Origin: Akkermansiaceae bacterium
GTDB lineage: Bacteria; Verrucomicrobiota; Verrucomicrobiia; Verrucomicrobiales; Akkermansiaceae
DNA: 41,467 nt
NCBI GenBank assembly: GCA_023301335.1
Contig: JALZVA010000189.1
Coordinates: forward strand, 1-41,467
Direction: 5' to 3'
Shown: in pieces, positions 25,418-32,318 of the stretch
Layout: every line of letters starts with the position of its first letter
Position numbering within the stretch: the first letter of the stretch is position 1
Notes under the pieces: generated by a model
The model's input: the letters and a program-made list of their open reading frames with translations, nothing else
Told to the model about the DNA's origin: nothing
Databases searched by the model: none
Program-made: the position numbers and the translations under genes

Positions 25418-26041
25418 ATGAATATCCTTACACAGCTCCAATGGAGATACGCCACTAAGCAATTTGATAAAACGAAACACATCGATAGCGCCACTCTCAA
25501 AAAAATAACCGACAGCCTTGTGCTCACTCCTTCTTCTTTCGGCCTTCAACCATGGAAGTTTATAGTCATCTCTGAGCCCACTCTCAAAGAATCCTTATTA
25601 CCTCATTCCTGGAACCAGCCCCAAATCACTGACTGCTCTCACTTAATTGTGCTGATGGCTAAGGAGCATGTCACAAAAGAGGATATTGACCTTTTCCTAG
25701 ACGACTCTGTCGCAAAAAGAGGCGGCAGTAGAGACGACCTCAAAGACTATGAGGGAATGATGAACGGATTCATTAACAGAATGAGTGAAGACGCTAAGTT
25801 TAATTGGGCCAAAAATCAAGTTTACATAGCCTTAGGCCAGCTCCTAACAACAGCTGCATTACTCGAAGTCGACGCTTGCCCGCTAGAAGGTATTTCTCCT
25901 CAAGATTATGATTCCGTTCTAGGCATAGAAGGCTACAAAACCGTTTTGGCTTGTGCCTTAGGCTATCGATTAGATGGCGATAAATACGCCGATTTAGAAA
26001 AAATAAGATTCAGCAGTGACACAATTATCGAGCATAGATAA
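25418..26041 (+). CDS. Nitroreductase-family FMN oxidoreductase
   Basis: FMN-dependent NAD(P)H oxidoreductase of 207 aa resembling the NfsB type. The FMN phosphate contact region RYATKQFDK is at residues 10-18, then LTPSSFGLQPWKFIVIS near 34-50, the NWAKNQVYIALGQLLTTAALLEVDACPLEG core and a C-terminal ACALGYR strand. Substrates in vivo are unknown; the family reduces nitroaromatics, quinones or similar. The ATG is 1 base after the lptD stop, so it is likely translated from the same message. It overlaps the following gene by 26 bases. Confidence 0.9.
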   Translation: MNILTQLQWRYATKQFDKTKHIDSATLKKITDSLVLTPSSFGLQPWKFIVISEPTLKESLLPHSWNQPQITDCSHLIVLMAKEHVTKEDIDLFLDDSVAKRGGSRDDLKDYEGMMNGFINRMSEDAKFNWAKNQVYIALGQLLTTAALLEVDACPLEGISPQDYDSVLGIEGYKTVLACALGYRLDGDKYADLEKIRFSSDTIIEHR

Positions 26042-26681
26042 GAGAGAGCATCTTCTCATCTTGTTTATTAAGGAACCCGTTGCAGGGGGCCTTAAGTTCA
26101 CTATGGCTTCTGAAACTTCTCCAGAAGAAGCCAACTACCGCTATCAGAGTCTAGTCTTAACTTTACTTAAACAACTTAAGGGACTTTCTCATACAGACAT
26201 CCGTTTTATTGTTAGACCAGCGGACGGTATTGATGCTGTTAAATTCTGGATCCTTAGTGAGCTCGAAGGCACCTTTGACGTCTTAAATGAATCTAGCTTC
26301 CTCTTCAGTCCCACTGATGACACAGGCCCTTATACCATTAGCTTCATTGAAGACGTGCAGAAAAGCATTCACGAGGTCAGGGAAGAATCCCTCAGAGAAA
26401 ATTACTCTACCATAAGTATACAAGGTATGAACTGTCCAGAATGTGGTGCCCGCTGGATTCATATGGCCCAGCTCCTGGCTACTACGAAGCATAAAAAAAT
26501 TATTGGCTACACCGATTCAGGCTCTATCTATCTTAGCTGCACAACTAAAGGCTATTCAGGAGAAGCGATAACACTACCTTCGCTTCCAAAAGTAAAATCA
26601 GCGAATGACTGGGAGACCGCTCTCACTGCTCCTATCGGGGGAAAATTAAATAAAATATACCGCAAGCTAACAGGAACCTAG
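26016..26681 (+). CDS. Diverged DUF2064-like protein (GT-A fold), probably not catalytic
   Basis: Protein of 221 aa that I do not recognise with certainty. Its layout resembles DUF2064/TIGR04282 proteins: HLLILFIKEPVAGGLKF recalls the usual LIVFAKxPVPGxVKTRL, SPEEANYRYQSLV the following helix, and GMNCPECG followed by IIGYTDSGSIYLSC the usual GSDCPxLTP and GPAxDGGYYLIG. The sugar-nucleotide and metal residues of that fold appear replaced (TRL by FTM, DCP by NCP, DGGY by DSGS). It may be a scaffold or binding protein. The start is GTG within the nitroreductase gene; no good ATG exists before residue 30. Two Cys in CPEC may bind metal, but a full zinc site is not visible. Confidence 0.55.
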   Translation: MTQLSSIDKREHLLILFIKEPVAGGLKFTMASETSPEEANYRYQSLVLTLLKQLKGLSHTDIRFIVRPADGIDAVKFWILSELEGTFDVLNESSFLFSPTDDTGPYTISFIEDVQKSIHEVREESLRENYSTISIQGMNCPECGARWIHMAQLLATTKHKKIIGYTDSGSIYLSCTTKGYSGEAITLPSLPKVKSANDWETALTAPIGGKLNKIYRKLTGT

Positions 26682-26706
26682 CTAGCATTATTATAAGATT
26701 TCTCTT

Positions 26707-27504
26707 TTACCAGAGAGCTTTGGGCTTTCCCAAATTTCCTACAATTTCTTTAATCTCGTCTGCAAATTGGAGTGCACTCGAATGCCTACGACCTGGGTCC
26801 TTGGCCATCGCTTTTACGATGAAGTGGACAAACGCTTGGTCACGGTCAAATAAGTGATTGAAATTTACATTATGCGCATCAGGAAGCATCCGCGTTAGCA
26901 CCGTATACATTAATGCCCCCATCGCATACAAATCTGTCTGTAAGGAGACCTTTTCTGGATTCTTCCAAATTTCAGGAGCTGCATAACCTTCACTACCGAC
27001 TGCTTCTAATTCATCTACGTCTTCGCCCGCGCAAAATGCTAAACCAAAATCTACTAGCTTTGGTTCATAATTTTCAGTCATCATGACATTTTCCGGTTTT
27101 ATATCCCGGTGGAGAACCCTCATCTCGTGAGCATATTGAAGTCCCTCAGCAACTTTAATAACAAGGTTACCAGCCTCTTCATCAGTAAAGCTTTTATCGG
27201 CAATAAGTTCTAACAGATTACCATACGCACAGTATTCCATCAAAATATAGTAAAATTCTTCACGTTCCCCGTAATCAAATACTTTAACAATATTAGGATG
27301 ATCAAATTCACTTAGTAGCCGTCCTTCTTTCTGGAACTGAGAAATAGCAGTTCTTGTTTTTTTACGCAGAATTTTAAGGGCTAGTTCATCCCCTGTTGAA
27401 ACCTCTACAACTTTAAAGACAATTCCCTCACCTCCCTCGCCTAAAACGCTATTTATCAGGAACTCTGGAAACAGTTCTTTTATTTTAGCTTCTTCTTCAA
27501 TCAT
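26707..27504 (-). CDS. Soluble Hanks-type Ser/Thr protein kinase (second of pair)
   Basis: Single-domain protein kinase of 265 aa. The glycine loop GEGGEGIVF lies near residues 22-30, the ATP-anchoring Lys at 44 in LALKIL, the catalytic loop LHRDIKPENV at 131-140 and the DFG at 152-154. The activation segment runs to GSEGYAAPE, differing from the common GTPxYMAPE. All catalytic residues are present, so it should be active. There is no membrane segment, PASTA repeat or other extension, so it is cytoplasmic with no built-in sensor. The upstream kinase gene ends 14 bases before, and the two probably form an operon. Partners and substrates are unknown. Confidence 0.92.
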   Translation of the reverse strand: MIEEEAKIKELFPEFLINSVLGEGGEGIVFKVVEVSTGDELALKILRKKTRTAISQFQKEGRLLSEFDHPNIVKVFDYGEREEFYYILMEYCAYGNLLELIADKSFTDEEAGNLVIKVAEGLQYAHEMRVLHRDIKPENVMMTENYEPKLVDFGLAFCAGEDVDELEAVGSEGYAAPEIWKNPEKVSLQTDLYAMGALMYTVLTRMLPDAHNVNFNHLFDRDQAFVHFIVKAMAKDPGRRHSSALQFADEIKEIVGNLGKPKALW

Positions 27505-27518
27505 TTAGTCAATAGGAT

Positions 27519-28331
27519 CTAACCGCAATTTCCCCAACTTTTCAGCATGCTTAAAAGCTTTAATTTCACTTCAGCAATAGATTTTGTTCTTTTTTCGACA
27601 TCAGGATTCATCGCATTTCTGACAATCATCTTAAATCTAGGGTCAAAGCCCTGTAGTTTATCAAAGTCTGGAGATTTTGCATCAGGGATTTCTTTCGTCA
27701 ACATGTTATAAATAATGCCTCCCATGGCATACACATCCACTCGATAATCGATCTCTTTAGGACTTGTGATCACCTCAGGAGCTGCATAGCCTTTACTCCC
27801 TACCGCTGTGTATTTGTAATTCGGGTTATCCAAATTAACGGCCAGCCCAAAGTCCATGATCTTTGGCGTCCAATCCTCTGAGATCATGATATTATCAGGC
27901 TTCATATCCCTGTGCACATAATGCTTTTCGTGCGCATACTCTAAACCTTCACAAATCATAACCGCGAAGTTTGCCACACTTTGTTCGTCAAATTTATACT
28001 CATTTAAGACATTAAACAAAGTCCCGCGCTCAATATAATCCATGATCAGAAAGGGCATTTGCTCAGCTTCCCCGTGGTCATGAATTTTCACAATATTGGG
28101 ATGGTCCATCGCTTGTTGCGCTTCGGCTTCGGATCTGAACTCAACTTGCGTTCTTACATTCCTCTCGCCTACTAAAACTTTTATAGCATATGCCTTATTT
28201 TCCCTTAGGGCATAAAATACAGCGCCAGATGAACCTATTCCCACGAGTATTTGAACATCATAGCTAGGAAAAAGACGCTTCATCTCTTCAAGCGTTGGCA
28301 CAGGGTATCCATTAATTTCCTCTAAATTCAT
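27519..28331 (-). CDS. Soluble Hanks-type Ser/Thr protein kinase (first of pair)
   Basis: Single-domain kinase of 270 aa. Glycine loop GIGSSGAVF near 31-39, Lys51 in YAIKVL, catalytic loop VHRDMKPDNIM near 139-149 and DFG at 160-162 are all intact. The activation segment ends GSKGYAAPE, like its neighbour. The two kinases share the same organisation from an N-terminal LFPxY/LFPEF segment (residues about 10-25) onward and look like an old tandem duplication that has diverged. No membrane anchor is seen. A good promoter lies about 75 bases upstream, back to back with one for the 142-aa gene. Confidence 0.92.
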   Translation of the reverse strand: MNLEEINGYPVPTLEEMKRLFPSYDVQILVGIGSSGAVFYALRENKAYAIKVLVGERNVRTQVEFRSEAEAQQAMDHPNIVKIHDHGEAEQMPFLIMDYIERGTLFNVLNEYKFDEQSVANFAVMICEGLEYAHEKHYVHRDMKPDNIMISEDWTPKIMDFGLAVNLDNPNYKYTAVGSKGYAAPEVITSPKEIDYRVDVYAMGGIIYNMLTKEIPDAKSPDFDKLQGFDPRFKMIVRNAMNPDVEKRTKSIAEVKLKLLSMLKSWGNCG

Positions 28332-28404
28332 AGTAACGACTCTTATAATCTAGACTCTCTTTAACATAATTACAGTATTTTTTTTACAAATAATAAAAGC
28401 ATAT

Positions 28405-28432
28405 ATTCTACAAAAATAACGCTAAAGGTCAA
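28405..28432 (-). promoter_or_regulatory. Promoter for the kinase pair
   Basis: On the minus strand TTGACC, a 16-base spacer and TAGAAT match the sigma-70 consensus at 5 of 6 positions each. The leader to the kinase ATG would be about 65-70 bases. Confidence 0.6.
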
Positions 28433-28436
28433 CAAT

Positions 28437-28464
28437 TTGGATTGTATTCTCTTTTCCGTATTAT
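28437..28464 (+). promoter_or_regulatory. Divergent promoter for the 142-aa gene
   Basis: TTGGAT, a 16-base spacer and TATTAT (5 of 6), ending 21 bases before ATG 28486. The -35 element starts only 4 bases beyond the -35 of the opposing kinase promoter, so one regulator bound here could affect both directions. Confidence 0.5.
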
Positions 28465-28485
28465 ACAAATTCTTCCAATAATTAA

Positions 28486-28914
28486 ATGATGATTAAAAAA
28501 ATCTTAGGCATAGCTCCAAAACAACCTGTAACTTCGTGGAACCACCCCGTCTTAGGACAAGCTCACTGGAATGATGACTACAATGGCTGGGTCGGAGTCA
28601 CTGGTGGTATAAGCTATGTTCTCCCATTCGATAAATCAGGGGAGCCTAATAAAAAACTTCTCGGCTATGTAGAAACAATGGTGGGCAATCCGTCTATGTT
28701 CGCCGACCTCATGGTCCAAGCTAAGAATGAAGCAGTTAGAAACTTTAGCGACTTCCTTAAACCTGAAATCGAAGCACTTCAACCTGGTTTTGTGCACTTT
28801 TCATTTGAATCAAAGCAAGCTTCGATGATCGTCGATATGCTAGGGGGAGCTCCTGAACGCCCTTGGAAAATCCTCTATAAGAACCTCGATAGCCAAAGCT
28901 TAAAATTTAAGTAG
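28486..28914 (+). CDS. Uncharacterised 142-aa protein divergent from kinases
   Basis: No firm family match. It has no signal peptide or membrane segment and is probably a small soluble alpha/beta protein. The N-terminal half (HPVLGQAHWNDDYNGWVG, then strand-like ISYVLPFD) is reminiscent of small DUF2262/DUF2004-type proteins that open with an "xLGxLxWxxxxxxWxG" pattern, some of which occur as immunity-type proteins; this is a weak resemblance. The C-terminal half is helical, then VHFSFESK and PWKILYKN strands. It ends overlapping the convergent RibD-C-type gene by 8 bases. Possible kinase substrate or regulator by context only. Confidence 0.7.
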   Translation: MMIKKILGIAPKQPVTSWNHPVLGQAHWNDDYNGWVGVTGGISYVLPFDKSGEPNKKLLGYVETMVGNPSMFADLMVQAKNEAVRNFSDFLKPEIEALQPGFVHFSFESKQASMIVDMLGGAPERPWKILYKNLDSQSLKFK

Positions 28915-29542
28915 CACGCTTCTTTTTACGGTAATGTAGGTAGCACTCCTGCTCTTCACCGACCTCCAGAGAAATCAGTTCGTAATGCCTACTTTCAGGT
29001 AAATACTCACCTCTCTGCCCTGATATTGTGGGAGCTTCCTCTCCTCCAAAAAATGTAGTGCCAGACCACGTTAAAAACAACTCATCTACCAGATCTCTTT
29101 CCATCAGAGACTTCACCACAGCTCCACCACCTTCACAGTGAAGGTATCGGATTCCTTTACTAAATAAGTAGCCCACAGCCTCTTCTATAGAATCCACTGC
29201 TACCTCATTTTCTTCCTTTGCCTTTCTTAACGTCACAAAGAGGAGCTCCTCAGCTGTCTCAACCTGAAAAAAAGGATGTGTTAAATCCCACTCTCCTTTC
29301 CCTGAAATAACACAGCGTAAAGGCTGTTTCCTTCCCTTCAAAACTCTATCAGGTATGATTAAGCGCATTTTATCCGCTTCTAAAGTTCCCCGCCCTACCA
29401 AAAGCGCATCAGCATTCACTCTCAGTTCTAAAAGTTTTTCTAAATCAGTTTTAGGTGTAAACCCGGAAGCGGTGTAATTCCTCGTAGAAATCTTACCATC
29501 CAGTGTCATTGCCAAATTCACTGATATATGTGGGCGACTCAT
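28907..29542 (-). CDS. RibD C-terminal-domain/dihydrofolate reductase-like reductase
   Basis: Protein of 211 aa with the RibD-C fold, an NADPH-dependent reductase related to dihydrofolate reductase. MTLDGKIST near residues 12-20, DALLVGRGTLEAD near 45-57 and HCEGGGAVVKSLMERDLVDEL near 134-154 are the family's cofactor and substrate loops. No deaminase domain is attached, so it could be a stand-alone 5-amino-6-ribosylamino-uracil reductase of riboflavin synthesis or an unrelated pteridine-type reductase. It lies 11 bases after pssA on the same strand and is probably co-transcribed with it. Confidence 0.85.
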   Translation of the reverse strand: MSRPHISVNLAMTLDGKISTRNYTASGFTPKTDLEKLLELRVNADALLVGRGTLEADKMRLIIPDRVLKGRKQPLRCVISGKGEWDLTHPFFQVETAEELLFVTLRKAKEENEVAVDSIEEAVGYLFSKGIRYLHCEGGGAVVKSLMERDLVDELFLTWSGTTFFGGEEAPTISGQRGEYLPESRHYELISLEVGEEQECYLHYRKKKRAT

Positions 29543-29553
29543 AAATCAGACGA

Positions 29554-30390
29554 TTAGCTAGGCTCTCTGCTCTTGACTAAATTTTTCCCAGATTTCGTGA
29601 AAAAACGCCTATAGATCCCAAAAAGAAGGTAGAGAGAGAAAATCACTGTAGGCATAAACCAACGAGTCTGTTCATAAAAGAATAGCATCATCACAAATGC
29701 TCCAAGCACGATGCTCCCGATGCTCCCTTTTGTTTTCCAATCAACCTTCTTGAAACTTGGATATTTAATATCGCTGACCATTAAAAAGGCTAATCCTAGC
29801 ATCGCTCCAGCTAACACCCAATTCCACCAATCAGCCATTTCCTTTGAGTTTTTCTCAAAATAGATAATCAAAAATGTCAGCGAAGCAATGAAGCCCGCAG
29901 CCATTGGGATAGGAATACCTCTAAAATTATTCTTATCTGAGGAGCTCGACTCCATATTAATCAAGCAGTTAAACCTTGCTAAACGGATCGCCCCACAAAG
30001 TAAGTAAATAAACGCAATCGCCCAACTTAGCTTATCCAAATGCAAATCAAACAGCACCGCTCTTGAGACAAGCAGAGCGGGAGCCACACCAAAGGAAACC
30101 ACATCACAAATCGAGTCAAATTCTTGTCCAAATGGAGATTCCTGACCGCCTAACCGTGCCAATCGCCCGTCCAGTAAATCAAACAAGCACGAGCCAAATA
30201 TCAAATAAATCGCGGTTTGGTAAGAAACATATGCCTTACTGAAATCATAGCCCTCAGCACCCCCGTTTTCATAGCCTTCACGCATCCCATTAAAAATCAT
30301 TAAAATGGCAAAAAAACCACAGCAGAGATTACCCGCTGTCATCAAGTTTGGCAGTAGGTAAATTTTTGGTTCTTCTGGTTCCTTGCTCAT
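29554..30390 (-). CDS. pssA: CDP-diacylglycerol-serine O-phosphatidyltransferase
   Basis: Membrane enzyme making phosphatidylserine from CDP-diacylglycerol and serine, the precursor of phosphatidylethanolamine. The CDP-alcohol phosphotransferase motif DG-x2-AR-x8-G-x3-D-x3-D is exact (Asp74-Gly75, Ala78-Arg79, Gly88, Asp92, Asp96). Several hydrophobic helices follow. The N-terminal LLPNLMTAGNLCCGFFAI is the classic start of the Bacillus-type (class II) PssA subfamily, distinguishing it from PgsA. At 278 aa it is ordinary length. An insertion around GGAEGYDFSKAY extends the loop between the first two helices. Confidence 0.95.
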   Translation of the reverse strand: MSKEPEEPKIYLLPNLMTAGNLCCGFFAILMIFNGMREGYENGGAEGYDFSKAYVSYQTAIYLIFGSCLFDLLDGRLARLGGQESPFGQEFDSICDVVSFGVAPALLVSRAVLFDLHLDKLSWAIAFIYLLCGAIRLARFNCLINMESSSSDKNNFRGIPIPMAAGFIASLTFLIIYFEKNSKEMADWWNWVLAGAMLGLAFLMVSDIKYPSFKKVDWKTKGSIGSIVLGAFVMMLFFYEQTRWFMPTVIFSLYLLFGIYRRFFTKSGKNLVKSREPS

Positions 30391-30436
30391 ATTTTTTCGA
30401 TTTAGTGAGGTCTGTGAGAAATGCTAGAAGAAGTAT

Positions 30437-30448
30437 TGGAAATTTCCA
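30437..30448. promoter_or_regulatory. Perfect 12-base palindrome between pssA and the rhodanese-like gene
   Basis: TGGAAATTTCCA lies in the 83-base divergent gap, 26 bases before the plus-strand ATG. Operator-like by symmetry and position; the regulator is unknown. Confidence 0.35.
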
Positions 30449-30473
30449 GTATATTCAGTAATGTCCTCCCAAC

Positions 30474-31010
30474 ATGGCTAATTTAACCCAGCATACCAGC
30501 ATGAACCAATTAAACGCCCACTTCCCAGGAGCTCGGCGTGCCTTGTTCGCAAAGTACCATATTGGGGGCTGTTCATCCTGTGCTTACAAAGATGATGAAA
30601 CGATCGCTGAAGTCGCCGAGAGAAATGAATTCTCTGTAGAAGAAGCCATCCAGCATATCCTCGAAAGCCATACCTTTGATACCAAGATGATGCTCAGCCC
30701 ATTAGAAGCTCAGCAACATCTAGAAAAAGGAGCGCAACTCATCGACACCCGCACCCGTGAAGAACATGAAGCGGTAGCCATTAAAAACTCACTCTTCCTC
30801 ACCCAAGAGCTTCAGCAAGAGGCCTTTGGAACATGGCATAAAGACCAGATCGTCATCCTCTATGATCATCTGGGGGATAAGGCACTCGATACCTGCGCTT
30901 GGTTCAAAGGTCACAACCTCAACAACACCTTCATTATCAAAGGAGGTATCGATGCTTGGAGTCAGGAAATTGATTCATCACTGGCACGCTATAGGCTAGA
31001 ATTAGAATAG
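30474..31010 (+). CDS. Hybrid-cluster-associated domain fused to a Cys-less rhodanese
   Basis: Two-domain protein of 178 aa without signal or membrane segments. Residues about 8-68 (FPGARRALFAKYHIGGCSSC, then IAEVAERNEFSVEEAIQHIL) match the DUF1858/ScdA-N type small domain that accompanies hybrid-cluster and nitrosative-stress proteins; the GGCSSC cysteines could form a disulfide or bind metal. Residues about 75-172 are a rhodanese fold (AQLIDTRTREEHEAVAIKNS; IIKGGIDAWSQE). The catalytic Cys position in VILYDHLGDKALDTC is Asp, so sulfurtransfer through the usual persulfide is not expected. Likely a redox or sulfur-sensing/adaptor protein. Confidence 0.8.
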   Translation: MANLTQHTSMNQLNAHFPGARRALFAKYHIGGCSSCAYKDDETIAEVAERNEFSVEEAIQHILESHTFDTKMMLSPLEAQQHLEKGAQLIDTRTREEHEAVAIKNSLFLTQELQQEAFGTWHKDQIVILYDHLGDKALDTCAWFKGHNLNNTFIIKGGIDAWSQEIDSSLARYRLELE

Positions 31011-31120
31011 TCCGCCGCTCTTGAAAAAGGCACGATAGTTACCATCTTTTCATCTCTTTTCATCCATTTTACGCACATATAGTTTACTAAATTTTTCGTA
31101 ATCTTACCACATTTTATACT

Positions 31121-32179
31121 ATGCTAACCGACATCATGAATGCTGCACTTTCAAAAATCGAAGCCGGACTTGAGCTTAACCAACGTGAGATTGAACACGT
31201 TGCTGATATGCTACTCAACGAATCCGTCGATATCACTCACAAGGCAGACTTTCTACGCGCTTTCACCAACAAGGGCGAGACACCAGCTGAGATCGCCGGC
31301 TTTGTTGAAGCGTTCCTAACAAGAGCTATCGATCCGGGCATTCAGAACATGGATCTAACGGGGCCGACCATCGATGTCTGTGGGACTGGCGGGGATAAGC
31401 TAGACCTCTTTAATGTATCCACCACCTGTATGTTCGTAATTGCCGCAGGAGGGGCTACTGTCGTGAAACACGGCAATAGAGGCATCACTTCAAAAAGCGG
31501 AGGCGCTGATGTGTTAGAGGCACTAGGTATCCAGCTCGATGCCTCACCCGAGCTGTTTCGTCAGTGTCTTGAAGAGGCTGGCGTTGGCTTTCTATTTGCC
31601 CAAATGTATCATCCCGCATTCAAAGCTGTCGCACCAGTGAGGAAGCAACTCGCTGAAGAAGGGGTCAGAACGATTTTCAATTTGATAGGCCCTCTTCTCA
31701 ACCCCGCCCGTCCAAAGTGTCAGCTCGTCGGGATCTGCCAGCAAGGCCTGCGCCACTCCTACGCAGAGATTTTATCCCGCCTAGGTAGAGATAGCGCGTG
31801 GGTGGTTCACGGGCAGACTCAGGACGGACGCTCCGTAGATGAAGTCAGTTTGATGGGTTCCACCCTCATTTCTAAGTCTGGAGCATTCCAGGACCTCGAA
31901 GACGAGGAAATATCCCCTGAAGACTTTGGCCTAGCTATCGCACCTATAGCAGATCTTGTGGGCGGTGACGCTGAGGTAAATGCTCAGATCCTCATCGATA
32001 TTCTTTCAGGAAAGGATCAAGGACCCAAGCGTAACATGGTTATTCTTAATGCTGCCGCAGGTCTCGCCTGCGCAGGTCTCGCTGATCACATGGACGACGC
32101 CATCCACCAAGCTACGAATCTGATTGATTCAGGTAAGGCCCTAGAACGCCTCACCAAACTCCAAGCAATTTTTAGCTAG
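31121..32179 (+). CDS. trpD: Anthranilate phosphoribosyltransferase
   Basis: Second step of tryptophan synthesis: transfers phosphoribose from PRPP to anthranilate. PRPP loop CGTGGDKLDLFNVST near residues 87-101, then VVKHGNRGITSKSGGADVLEALG, KAVAPVRKQLAEEGVRTIFNLIGPLLNP and the metal-site VDEVSLMG are all present. Length (352 aa) is normal. It is a lone trp gene here. A TATACT sequence directly abuts the tracked ATG; if that is the -10 element, the start would be the ATG at 31136 (MNAALSKIEAGLELN), which also fits the family N-terminus better. No leader peptide or attenuator with Trp codons is visible upstream. Confidence 0.95.
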   Translation: MLTDIMNAALSKIEAGLELNQREIEHVADMLLNESVDITHKADFLRAFTNKGETPAEIAGFVEAFLTRAIDPGIQNMDLTGPTIDVCGTGGDKLDLFNVSTTCMFVIAAGGATVVKHGNRGITSKSGGADVLEALGIQLDASPELFRQCLEEAGVGFLFAQMYHPAFKAVAPVRKQLAEEGVRTIFNLIGPLLNPARPKCQLVGICQQGLRHSYAEILSRLGRDSAWVVHGQTQDGRSVDEVSLMGSTLISKSGAFQDLEDEEISPEDFGLAIAPIADLVGGDAEVNAQILIDILSGKDQGPKRNMVILNAAAGLACAGLADHMDDAIHQATNLIDSGKALERLTKLQAIFS

Positions 32180-32318
32180 CGCCCTCTCATGGAGCATTCT
32201 AATTCCATACCCTAGATTTCCTCATTTCAGAAAATCGAACTTGCCCAATAACTGGAAGATCATTAGTTTATTTAGCACAGACTGACTTCGTCTATCTAAT
32301 CTGTTCACCTTATCATTT

